Assembly (NCBI GenBank): GCA_019456255.1
Contig: VRUG01000016.1
Coordinates: 1-64,000 of the forward strand
Source of the DNA: Planctomycetota bacterium
Lineage (GTDB): Bacteria; Planctomycetota; Phycisphaerae; Sedimentisphaerales; Anaerobacaceae
Direction: 5' to 3'
DNA length: 64,000 nucleotides
The translations under genes and the position numbers were made by a program. Below the pieces are notes generated by a model. That model saw only the letters and a program-made list of their open reading frames with translations, searched no databases and was not told the origin of the DNA. Numbering within the stretch: position 1 is the first letter of the stretch; every line of letters starts with the position of its first letter. Below are positions 1 through 7,463 of this stretch, piece by piece.

Positions 1-2
1 TT

Positions 3-134
3 GAAATTCACTTAGGAGTATTATGGAGGCTAACTCTTTATAGCGCAAGTATTTATATGCCGTGGCGCAAAATGTTGGCTGCTGCGGGAGTAAGTATAAC
101 GAAGGTTGGCCTGGTCAATAAGAATTCGGGCTGA
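3..134 (+). CDS. C-terminal end of an unidentified protein (cut by window start)
   Basis: An open frame enters from the left edge and ends at a TGA at 132-134, giving about 43 residues that end in TKVGLVNKNSG. It has a hydrophobic/aromatic stretch (LWRLTLYSASIYMPW) followed by a basic segment, which looks protein-like, but the piece is too short to assign to a family. The next gene is convergent (minus strand). A chance open frame of this length cannot be excluded. Confidence 0.35.
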   Translation, partial: EIHLGVLWRLTLYSASIYMPWRKMLAAAGVSITKVGLVNKNSG

Positions 135-157
135 AATCTCAATCATTGGTTAAATCT

Positions 158-370
158 CTATTTTTCTGCTTTGATGTCACGCTGGATTTCTTTTTCAAGT
201 TTTTCAAGCTCATCTTCCAGGTTCTGCTTGTTAATAGTCTCTTTTGCCTTTGCCTGGAATTCAGCCATTGTGGTGACCGAATCTGCCTGACCAGAGTCAG
301 GTGCCTTCTTACATCCGACGAGACATAAAACCGCCGCGAACAATAAAACAACTAACAGGTTACGTGCCAT
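158..370 (-). CDS. Small lipoprotein with coiled-coil C-terminus
   Basis: Seventy residues starting at the ATG at 370, which has AGAGGTGG a few bases upstream. The N-terminus is a short basic region and a hydrophobic core (LLVVLLFAAVLCLVGC) ending in a lipobox, so the mature protein should start at the Cys and be lipid-anchored. The remainder is acidic and basic heptad-like sequence (LEDELEKLEKEIQRDI), probably helical. Its frame is continuous with the methyltransferase upstream. The strong ribosome site and the signal peptide argue that it is made separately. Function is unknown. Confidence 0.65.
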   Translation of the reverse strand: MARNLLVVLLFAAVLCLVGCKKAPDSGQADSVTTMAEFQAKAKETINKQNLEDELEKLEKEIQRDIKAEK

Positions 371-1123
371 TATACCACCTCTCTTTTTTTTGGTTTCGAC
401 ATATTTAGATTGATAAGTTTCTCGTTTTTTTAACTCAAACAGCAACTGACCGTCGAGAAAAGTTTTCCCGATACTGCCGTTAGTATAATTAATATAATAT
501 TGGTTAACTATTTGCAGTCCCGCTTTTTCTATTAGCGTCCTGATCTCTTTTGGATTAAAGATATGCCCGCTTGCCGCAATATCTTCTCCGTTAATTTTTA
601 TATGGAAAGAAAAATCTCCATTGGTCTCACTTGCAGAGAGAATATCTTTTGAAATATTTTTGAGTATGTTTTTAAAACCGTAAGCAGCGCGATTGTACCT
701 GTTATTTACATCGAGAAATATCCTTCCGTCCGGTGTGAGGTTGCCTGCCATTCTTTTTAGCGATTCGATTCTTAATTGCTGATTCTCTATATGCCCTAAA
801 ACATTCCACAAGCACGTTATCACATCAAATTTATAATCGATATCCAGGTCTTGAGCGGTAGTGTTTATTGTATCGGCAGCCTCGGTCTTTTCACATAATT
901 CAAACATTTCGCTGTTTGGTTCAGCTAATACCAAAAACTCTATTCCGGCTCTATCAGCTATTGCCCTTGCTCGGATTCCATCTCCGGCTCCCACATCTAA
1001 CATTGTTTTTCCGCGTAAATTGGAAAGAACTATTTTGTCAACGGAAGCTAAATACTGGTGTTTTGTACGTGAGTAATCTCTGTAAAAAGGTGCTAATCTA
1101 CTATAAAATCCATTTCCACTCAT
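158..1123 (-). CDS. Class I SAM-dependent methyltransferase, reading in frame into a downstream lipoprotein
   Basis: Residues 1 to about 236 form a Rossmann-fold methyltransferase. Motif I (MLDVGAGDG, about residue 41) binds S-adenosylmethionine, and later acidic and hydrophobic strands (FDVITCLWNVLGH, GRIFLDVNNRYN) fit the family. The methyl acceptor cannot be inferred. The start is the ATG at 1123, preceded by AAGGATTGGT. The domain appears complete near residue 233 (GQLLFELKKRE), but no stop follows. The frame continues through a Lys/Arg linker into the 70-residue lipoprotein listed separately. A type II signal peptide cannot work from an internal position, so I infer either a lost methyltransferase stop codon or two products, the second from an internal start with its own ribosome site. 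A sequencing error in the linker is the alternative. Confidence 0.75.
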   Translation of the reverse strand: MSGNGFYSRLAPFYRDYSRTKHQYLASVDKIVLSNLRGKTMLDVGAGDGIRARAIADRAGIEFLVLAEPNSEMFELCEKTEAADTINTTAQDLDIDYKFDVITCLWNVLGHIENQQLRIESLKRMAGNLTPDGRIFLDVNNRYNRAAYGFKNILKNISKDILSASETNGDFSFHIKINGEDIAASGHIFNPKEIRTLIEKAGLQIVNQYYINYTNGSIGKTFLDGQLLFELKKRETYQSKYVETKKKRGGIMARNLLVVLLFAAVLCLVGCKKAPDSGQADSVTTMAEFQAKAKETINKQNLEDELEKLEKEIQRDIKAEK

Positions 1124-1166
1124 ACCAATCCTTAGTTTTTTGTTCTGGCTGACGATTCGGCTTTAT

Positions 1167-1823
1167 TTAATCGTCACCCTTGTCTTTGTCATCGTCTTTG
1201 TCTTTGTCATCGTCGCGCTTGTCGTCTTTTTTTGCCTTTTTCGATTTGTCCTTTTTCCCCGGTTTATCTCCCTGCTCGATTTTTTTAAGCCTGTCTATAG
1301 AGCGTTTCATTTTTTTGTTATATCTCTGTTGCTCTTTGTCCCTGAGCTTTTCAATGCGCGCAATGGCTTTTTCATCTCCGGATTCTTTTGCGACCTCAAG
1401 CATTCTTTCAAATCTGGCGACCCTGTCGCGATGTTTGTTCTCATCGTGATTCATCTGCTTTCTAAAGGCTCCTATCTGCTGTTTCTTATCCTTGCCTTTT
1501 GCGGTATCGGTGGCTTTATCTTTGGTTTTGTCTTTGGTTTTATCTCGGGTACTGTCTCGTTTTGCCTTTCGCTGCTTCTTGCGTTCGGCTCTGCGTTTAG
1601 CTCGCTCCTGCCTTTTTTCATTGACATCTGTTTTTGATCTGGCTCGCATTTTATCTCGCTTCTTTTGCGCGTGCTTTGCCTTATTGTACTGCTCTCTTTG
1701 CTCTCTGGTCTTTACCTCTTTACCGCCAGCGTTTTTGGCTTTATCTTTCCCCTTGGCCAAACCAGTTGCGGCGCCAAACAAAACGATGTAAATTAGTAAA
1801 AGTAAAAAAGTTTTTTTTCTCAT
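1167..1823 (-). CDS. Lys/Arg/Asp-rich exported protein of unknown function
   Basis: The start is taken at the ATG at 1823 (MRKKTFLLLL), with GGGAGACAGG just upstream. A signal peptide of about 23 residues is visible. The frame opens ten codons earlier, but that would bury the signal. The mature part is almost entirely charged: KxKD/TKDK repeats in the middle (DKTKDKTKDKA) and a DDDKDKDDDKDKGDD tail. A segment near residues 130-190 (MLEVAKESGDEKAIARIEKLRDKEQQRY) looks like a regular amphipathic helix. Low-complexity charged sequence makes homology calls unreliable; I do not recognise a family. Export to the periplasm is the only reasonable inference. Confidence 0.6.
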   Translation of the reverse strand: MRKKTFLLLLIYIVLFGAATGLAKGKDKAKNAGGKEVKTREQREQYNKAKHAQKKRDKMRARSKTDVNEKRQERAKRRAERKKQRKAKRDSTRDKTKDKTKDKATDTAKGKDKKQQIGAFRKQMNHDENKHRDRVARFERMLEVAKESGDEKAIARIEKLRDKEQQRYNKKMKRSIDRLKKIEQGDKPGKKDKSKKAKKDDKRDDDKDKDDDKDKGDD

Positions 1824-1981
1824 TATCCTGTCTCCCGAAAATTCTTTATACAAGTTGAATAATCTAACTATCGGTTATATTATTACTTTCGGCGTAATAA
1901 TAACAACTATTTCCTCATTTATGAAAATAATTTTGTATTTATCCCTGGCGAGTCTAAATGTTTTGTCCTGATTGAGTAAGT

Positions 1982-2077
1982 TTATTCTGCGGCGACTTCT
2001 TTAAAGGAAAAGCTTGTGGTTACTTTATCGTGAACGGCGCCGCTAAGGTCAAAAATATCTAAAAATCTTTTTCCGGT
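1982..2077 (-). pseudogene. Possible 3' remnant of a lost gene
   Basis: Reading the minus strand toward the TAA at 1982-1984, about 31 codons are open and protein-like (FDLSGAVHDKVTTSFSFKEVAAE at the end). An in-frame TAG stops them immediately upstream and there is no start or ribosome site. It may be the tail of a degraded gene, but the fragment is too short to name. The rest of 1854-2149 shows nothing else. Confidence 0.25.
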
Positions 2078-2149
2078 CTAAATTTTCCGCCCCATTTAGA
2101 TTAGCTATATTACGTTTCGGCTTTCTACCTTTCTAACTTTATTATTCCG

Positions 2150-3093
2150 TTAAAATCTGAGATATTTTTTCGCCTTTTGCAGCCTGGCAGTGAGCTTTGA
2201 GATATCCTCAATTCTCGTGAGTGCAGCTTGCTTTCTCCGCTTTAATATTCTCCTTGCCGTCACAGGGCCGAGTCCTGGCACCCTTAAAAGTTCATAATAT
2301 GGGGCAGAATTGGCATTTATCGGAAACCGTTCCGGATGTTTTTGTGCCCAGAGTTGTTTTGGGTCGCTTTGCAAGGAGAGATTGCCGCCCTGCCCAAATT
2401 CTATTTCGCCAGCTTTAAAACCATATCGCCTCATCAAAAAATCAACCTGATAAAGCCTGTGTTCCCTCACAAATATCTCGTCGCTATTGGCTGATTCGGC
2501 CGGGTCGTTGCCAAGGCCATCCGGGTCGTTGCCAAGGCCATCCGGGTCGTTGCCAAGGCCATTTTATCAGCGCCCGGCGTTTCGATATTCAGCGAGACGG
2601 CACTTGAAAGACTCACGGCTTCTGTTATCGCGGCATCGCTTGCGCCTGGTATCACTTTAAGATGAATATATCCCCGATACTTTTCTCTGTTTCGCAGGAT
2701 TCTGGCGACGCGGTTAAGCTGTTCCATTGTATTGTCAGGGGAACCTATGAGACCTGAACTTAAAAACATCCCCATCAATTTATACTTCTTTGTGTAATCG
2801 AGAAAGACACGCACTATTTCTTCGGCGTCCAGGCTGCAGCGCCTGATGTCACTATCTTCTCGAAGAGGGCAATAGCTGCAGTCATTATTACAAACATTCG
2901 AAATCAATGTTTTAAAGAGTATACTCTTGCCCCCATTAGGTAATGTCACGGGATATATCCACTTGCCGTGGTCGCCTCTTTTTCGTCTATCGGAGTCTTT
3001 GGTACCGCAGGCACATGCCAGATCGTATTGACCGTCGGTGCTTAGTATTTCTAATTTTTCCTGCGTTCCGGGCTTGCTTACAACAGACAACAT
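2150..3093 (-). pseudogene. Radical SAM DNA modification/repair-type protein, internally deleted and frameshifted
   Basis: The first frame (3093 to 2467) carries the radical SAM iron-sulfur motif CNNDCSYC near residue 70 and the N-terminal CACG/DSDRRKRGDHGKW region. The second (2470 to 2150) carries REHRLYQVDFLMRRYGF and a helix-hairpin-helix (LLRVPGLGPVTARRIL). Together they match the architecture of the 'putative DNA modification/repair radical SAM' family (TIGR03916-like, roughly 400 residues). Between them the central barrel strands, about 80 residues by my recollection of the family, are missing. In their place are three perfect 21-bp repeats that throw the frame. The second frame has only a GTG as possible start. 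The product is probably inactive. In relatives the neighbour is a uracil-DNA-glycosylase-like gene; here it is a PLD-like gene. Confidence 0.75.
2500..2562. repeat. Three perfect 21-bp direct repeats at the deletion junction
   Basis: Three identical 21-bp units lie at 2500-2520, 2521-2541 and 2542-2562. In the upstream frame they encode MALATTR three times. In the frame of the downstream half they encode GLGNDPD, which continues naturally into the REHRLYQ segment. One unit is therefore probably ancestral sequence and the extra copies arose by slippage at the deletion point. Confidence 0.9.
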
Positions 3094-3113
3094 AAAAAAA
3101 CCATCCCTGACTT

Positions 3114-3644
3114 CTAACTAATTAACAGCATGTCCTTATAATCGGCACAATATTGCTTACGCTGACAAGCTCGACAATTATCCCCGCGCCAGATAGTGTC
3201 GAACTGCTCTGCTATCTTATCAATAATTTCGTGGGCGTCACTAATAATTCCTCCTTCAAAATTTCTTCTTGTCTGGCTCTTTGCTCCCATGCCTGCCCCT
3301 GTGAGATTTGCACTTCCGATATAGCCAATCTCGCCGTCTACTATAACGCTCTTGAAATGCACCCTCGGGCACAAAATCCGCTCCATTCCTTCAATGAGAT
3401 TTGGATACCTGTCAAAATCGTTTCGGAAATTGACACCCGGCTCTTTTGCGTGCAAGAGCCTAATCTCAACGTGGCTGCTTATCAGCGAACTTAGTGTCTG
3501 TAGAAAAGGCCTGCCGCGGCCATCCTGGACAACGTACATATCTTTCAAATCGGCAGTCGATATCCACAAGAACCGCTTGGCTTTAGGGACTATCCCGCAA
3601 ATAACCCGCTCATAAATCTCAATGTCACTTATATAATCTATCAT
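3114..3644 (-). CDS. Phospholipase D-like (HKD) domain protein with C-terminal Cys cluster
   Basis: A 176-residue protein with one HxKxxxxD motif (VHFKSVIVDGEIGYIGSANLTGAG). The following GSANLTGAG matches the PLD superfamily that includes nucleases such as Nuc and BfiI. A single motif implies that a homodimer forms the active site. The N-terminal half (IYERVICGIVPKAKRFLWISTADLKDMYV) is the usual first strand-helix pair. The C-terminus CRACQRKQYC could bind zinc or an iron-sulfur centre. It lies 20 bp upstream of the radical-SAM remnant on the same strand, so the two were probably one operon. Nucleic acid cleavage or repair is more likely than lipid hydrolysis, judging from size and context (inference). 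Confidence 0.75.
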   Translation of the reverse strand: MIDYISDIEIYERVICGIVPKAKRFLWISTADLKDMYVVQDGRGRPFLQTLSSLISSHVEIRLLHAKEPGVNFRNDFDRYPNLIEGMERILCPRVHFKSVIVDGEIGYIGSANLTGAGMGAKSQTRRNFEGGIISDAHEIIDKIAEQFDTIWRGDNCRACQRKQYCADYKDMLLIS

Positions 3645-4515
3645 GGCTATAATGTTATATCGCCCAGCTTGGGGATATATCTGGATTTATTCTATAAATC
3701 AATGACGATGGTCAAGCAAGACCTGGGGTTTCTACTAACATTTTACTAATAGAACTTATCATTTTACTAAATAATGCCAACCCCCAATAACTTCGGTTAT
3801 ACGTATATACAACCATCTTTTTTAGGAGTAGCTTTAATGTCCTATAATATCAGCTATGAAGCTCAGGAAAAATTGGTCTTGACAATGGGTAGGGTTATAT
3901 ATCAATCAGCAGCAAGTGTTTTATAGGAACATTTTTTTTAGCGAAATGACAGACGAAATTAGTATTTTTAAAGCGGTCTATTATCGGCCGTTATTGAGGT
4001 CACATGATGTAATATAGAACACTATCTAAAACGGATTTCACGCACCGAATCGCTCCATAAATAATCCTTTCTTATAACCAAATTACCTTAGAGAATTTGT
4101 GGGCGATAACCACAAATAAAAACACAAAGCTGATTTAAATGCTAAAATGCACTTTTAGAGACAAAAAACAACACCAGTGTTTAAAAAAAACAACACAAAG
4201 CCTAACGTTAGGTATACAAAACCCTTATCAGGGCTACCCTATCACACAATATTGCCTTGTGTTGCTTTTTTGAAACATAACCGACTAATCCTTATAAAAA
4301 GTGTATCTCGAATAGCCAAGATAACACGCAAAGCCGTTATTCCAAACCCCTCTCACAATCCATAAAGGCACATTGTTTTTAATATAAAATACAAACCGAT
4401 TTAACCCGCTTTCGGAATGATTTTTGCACTAAAACCCTTTAATAAAGAGGCTTCGGAGAGTTCTCAACAAGGTGATTGAAAAGTAAATTGTGTTTGAAAG
4501 TGAGGTTGGTGGAAT
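3645..4515. other. 870-bp non-coding stretch with hairpins and a tiny ORF
   Basis: No convincing gene. A 29-codon frame begins at the ATG at 3837 behind TTTAGGAGTAGCTTTA and ends at 3926; it runs through the IS-end remnant at 3867-3899 and may be a truncated gene start. Small palindromes are present: TTTGTGG/CCACAAA around 4098-4117, the perfect palindrome CCTAACGTTAGG at 4201-4212, and CAACACAA (4191) pairing with TTGTGTTG (4257) followed by a T run at 4265-4271. The last could end a transcript. Confidence 0.5.
3867..3899 (+). mobile_element. Solitary 33-bp end of the IS3-family element found at 27.7 kb
   Basis: These 33 bp are identical to the reverse complement of 27748-27780, the orfB-side end of the IS3-like element, including the final bases of orfB and the outer TATAACCC. 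Sequence on either side does not match the element. It is a remnant after deletion, or the end of another degraded copy. Confidence 0.7.
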
Positions 4516-4782
4516 ATGAAAAATCCGAATATCGAGGAGAAGTTGAATGAGTTGGTTAAAGAGTTTGGCGGTTCCACCGACCCAAAACACATGAAGCTTG
4601 CAATACTTGCCAGACGGGCACAGGACAACCGCAAAAAACTACAGAAAAGCGTGGACAGCCTACAGGAATCACTCGATTATCTAAGAGTTTGTATTAAGTA
4701 TCAACTCTTCGATCTCGAGGCTACCCGGCGGGAAAATAAGTATCTCAAGAGTCTTCTTGAGGAAAGAGAAAAAGGAAAATAA
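4516..4782 (+). CDS. Small coiled-coil protein of unknown function
   Basis: Eighty-eight residues from an ATG with GGTGG about five bases upstream. From residue 30 on, the sequence is a predicted long helix with heptad spacing (KLQKSVDSLQESLDYLRV, ATRRENKYLKSLLEE). No transmembrane segment or signal peptide. No family recognised. It sits alone between a non-coding stretch and a convergent gene; a structural or adaptor role is possible but unsupported. Confidence 0.55.
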   Translation: MKNPNIEEKLNELVKEFGGSTDPKHMKLAILARRAQDNRKKLQKSVDSLQESLDYLRVCIKYQLFDLEATRRENKYLKSLLEEREKGK

Positions 4783-4864
4783 CACAAAAGGCTGTTTGCT
4801 TCTCTGCTGTTCAAATGCCTAAACAACCGGGCAAAATTTAATCATACACACGGTCTTTCTAATC

Positions 4865-7003
4865 TTATCTACCTTGCCCCGCCTGACCCTGTGGCATTGT
4901 ACCTTTTCGCATCTCACCGAAAAATTCTGTTATCTCAGCAAGATGATTTTTAGGCAGCGCTACATTTATTATTATCTCTCCGTCACCGCCCCTGCCCGCA
5001 AATGCAATGCCGGCGCTTTCGCTTATAGTATCAATTTCAGGTATTGGCATTGGCATCGGGTTACCGGATTCGCGCATCGCAGAAAGTACCGCCTGTATCT
5101 GCTTTAGATAATTAAACGTCCCGACAAATTCCGCCCCCTTGTAATCAACCAGCGATATGGTCGACCTAACACCAGGTGCAATTCCCTTCGGACCACCATC
5201 TCGTACTAAATCTATCATACCCTCAAGGTCACGCCCAGCCTTCCCGCCTAATGCGCAAACGTATATTCCATCAACAACTGCCCACCTATAATTAAAACCC
5301 CCTTTATACAAAGCATCAATCATTTGCGCCTGAGGATTCGTACTATCAAGCGACTTCATCGTCATTTTTGCTGAATCTATCGACGCTCCTTTATACTTGT
5401 CAACGCCCCGATTTAAATCAAAGCTTACTTCCATACCCTGAGTTTTATAAAAGTCAATCACAGATTGAGAATTGAAAACTTCAACCACCTTGTCGATACT
5501 GCTGTTAAACTTATCAATATCGCCAACTTCAAAGGCGTACTTCCCGGTCATTGGCGATTCGCTCTTAGCATCCATATCGACGCTGCACGCAAATGCCCCG
5601 CCAGATGATTCAAGCATATCCATCGCCAGGCCCTTGATAAGCTTAATATCTGCCTCCGGCATAGGTGAATCCTCTGAATTCATGACCGTATCAACCATCA
5701 TATCAATAAAATCTATGGTGCTGTCCTTGTCTATCCAGAACGCAATATTCATCATTGCGTCATCTTCCAGATAACCCAAAAGCTTATTCTCCTGCTTAGC
5801 CATCGGATTATACATCATCATCTTAGCCATATCACTGCCGGGCAGGGCAGCAAAGTTTAACGCTATGTTCAATACTTTCAGCTTAGGAGTAATCACTATA
5901 CTAACAGACTTACCCTCTCCGAGAATCTTCTCAAGCATCGCTTTAGAGGTTTCCATCTGCCTCGCCGCATCACCCATCGGCGCCCCGCCCCTCTCCTCCA
6001 TCTCCTTCAATGTTACCTGCATCCCGTCCATAGAGCTTAACATAAGTGAACCCAGCGTTTCTGAAGCCACCTGGATATTCCCATAACCCCAGAACGCCTC
6101 TTTCCTCGCCGCAAGCTGCTCGGTCTCTGTAAGAACATCTACGATAGAGCCGCTCTGCTTATCCAGCATTGACTTTGATATCTCAACTAACTTCTTTGAG
6201 TTACTCGATGGTGTCACCAGTGCGTATGTGCCCACGCGAATCGCCCTAAAGTCATCCCCGCCCTCACGTTTAATTTTAGACACTCCCTTACTGTTAGCCT
6301 TACCAACAAGAGGACTCTCGGAGACAAATTTCTTGTAACTCGGTACAGGTATCAAAACACCGACAAAAATATCCAAAGGCTTCGACTCAGATATCTTATC
6401 ATTGACAGCTATACCAAACACCGCAAAGTTGCCGCCAATCTTGATGCCTTTCAACTCAGGGTCACCTAAGGCCCCAGCCAACTGAGAACGAACCAACATA
6501 GATATACCCATAGGAAGAGGCGATGCATCTGCCAAATACTGGTCAAGCTTATTAGCATTATGTTCGAGATGATTCACACGTATTACAAACAGACTATCAG
6601 CGGGAATTATCGATAGTAAAGTATCCCTCACCGCTTTTTTGACACTCTTCTTTTTACGCTTAACTTCAACAGGCCTCGAAACTTTTTTCGGAACCTTCCT
6701 TGCTGGTTTTTCAACTTCACGTGCTTTTGTTACGAGAGGTTCAGCAAAGTCCAATTCGACTTTTTTGTATTTACTAAAAGGGTCAACTTGCTCACTCTTG
6801 GGATGCTCTTCATTCGCCAATGCCTCTTCTGCCCGCTCCTTCGCTCGGTTCATATAGCAGGCCTTATCGGCGACACCCTTCTTGTTGCGCATCATTCCAA
6901 GAAGTTCCCTGCCGCTGCTCTGACCACACGCACTGCCGGCAAAGATAAACAGAACCGCAAATAATACCGATACACCAAACCTTAATCGATTGGATTTAAA
7001 CAT
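4865..7003 (-). CDS. Large exported protein (712 aa), family not recognised
   Basis: The N-terminus MFKSNRLRFGVSVLFAVLFIFAGSAC is a signal peptide. A Cys follows GSA, so lipidation is possible though the lipobox is weak. After a Lys/Arg-rich linker (about residues 95-130, KKVSRPVEVKRKKKSVKKAV) the protein has long alternating beta-strand and helix blocks, e.g. DSLFVIRVNHLEHNANKLDQYL and a GKYAFEVGDIDKFNSSIDKVVEVF segment. These recall the large secreted planctomycete proteins often filed under DUF3352, but I cannot confirm the link. There are two similarly organised halves rich in Met and Gly. The TAA lies at 4865-4867. It is convergent with the small coiled-coil gene and divergent from clpC. 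Confidence 0.7.
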   Translation of the reverse strand: MFKSNRLRFGVSVLFAVLFIFAGSACGQSSGRELLGMMRNKKGVADKACYMNRAKERAEEALANEEHPKSEQVDPFSKYKKVELDFAEPLVTKAREVEKPARKVPKKVSRPVEVKRKKKSVKKAVRDTLLSIIPADSLFVIRVNHLEHNANKLDQYLADASPLPMGISMLVRSQLAGALGDPELKGIKIGGNFAVFGIAVNDKISESKPLDIFVGVLIPVPSYKKFVSESPLVGKANSKGVSKIKREGGDDFRAIRVGTYALVTPSSNSKKLVEISKSMLDKQSGSIVDVLTETEQLAARKEAFWGYGNIQVASETLGSLMLSSMDGMQVTLKEMEERGGAPMGDAARQMETSKAMLEKILGEGKSVSIVITPKLKVLNIALNFAALPGSDMAKMMMYNPMAKQENKLLGYLEDDAMMNIAFWIDKDSTIDFIDMMVDTVMNSEDSPMPEADIKLIKGLAMDMLESSGGAFACSVDMDAKSESPMTGKYAFEVGDIDKFNSSIDKVVEVFNSQSVIDFYKTQGMEVSFDLNRGVDKYKGASIDSAKMTMKSLDSTNPQAQMIDALYKGGFNYRWAVVDGIYVCALGGKAGRDLEGMIDLVRDGGPKGIAPGVRSTISLVDYKGAEFVGTFNYLKQIQAVLSAMRESGNPMPMPIPEIDTISESAGIAFAGRGGDGEIIINVALPKNHLAEITEFFGEMRKGTMPQGQAGQGR

Positions 7004-7273
7004 CTGCCCTGCCTTCCAATGTCCTGTTTCCGGGGGGGGAAGAAGCCTCCAAAACCCTATAAAATACGCGTTTTCATGAATACCGCATTATACCAAAATA
7101 TCACCTATCTTTCCACGCATTTTGCCACTTTTCGGGTTTTAACGGGTTTAGCGAGTATGCACAATCTTTTCACGCAAAAAACCTTTTTTTTACCCGACAT
7201 CCTTTAAGGTTCAGCCGCTTTTGGACGATAATTTCTATATTGGTGAGAATTTATGGTCCGGTAAACGAACATA

Positions 7274-7286
7274 TGACAAGATGTCA
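7274..7286. promoter_or_regulatory. Inverted repeat TGACA-AGA-TGTCA upstream of clpC
   Basis: A perfect 5-bp dyad, TGACA AGA TGTCA, lies 55 bp upstream of the -35 box, with CATA and TATG partly extending it. The position suits a regulator of clpC. It is not the CtsR direct repeat or the HrcA CIRCE element as far as I can see. Assignment as an operator is speculative. Confidence 0.3.
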
Positions 7287-7341
7287 GCATATATGTCGTA
7301 GCTTATTGGGCTAAGAAAACCAGCTTTATACAGAGGATGCA

Positions 7342-7369
7342 TTGACACAGTGAGTTACTGCGATATAAT
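7342..7369 (+). promoter_or_regulatory. Sigma-70 promoter of clpC
   Basis: A consensus -35 TTGACA (7342-7347) and a consensus -10 TATAAT (7364-7369) are separated by 16 bp, about 95 bp before the clpC start codon. It is the best-formed promoter in the window and predicts vegetative expression with a leader of about 85-90 nt. Confidence 0.8.
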
Positions 7370-7386
7370 GAATTTGGTGGTTATCA

Positions 7387-7406
7387 GGTCCCTGCACGCA
7401 GGAACC
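7387..7406 (+). promoter_or_regulatory. Hairpin in the clpC leader
   Basis: GGTCCCTGC and GCAGGAACC, with a 2-nt centre, form an 8-of-9 bp stem inside the predicted clpC 5' UTR. It ends about 57 nt before the start codon and has no U-run, so it is not a terminator. It may stabilise the leader. Confidence 0.4.
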
Positions 7407-7463
7407 GCATCCTTTTGATGAAATATCAATTTGAAATTTTTTAAGAAAAGCTTGAGGTAAATT

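Noticed and set aside
1140-1637. 165-aa plus-strand hydrophobic ORF
   Set aside because: Antisense of the Lys/Asp-rich exported protein. Complement of Lys/Asp codons gives Phe/Val/Leu runs.
4177-4365. 62-aa plus-strand ORF
   Set aside because: No ribosome site, and Lys/Asn-rich composition expected by chance in AT-rich DNA. It crosses palindromes.
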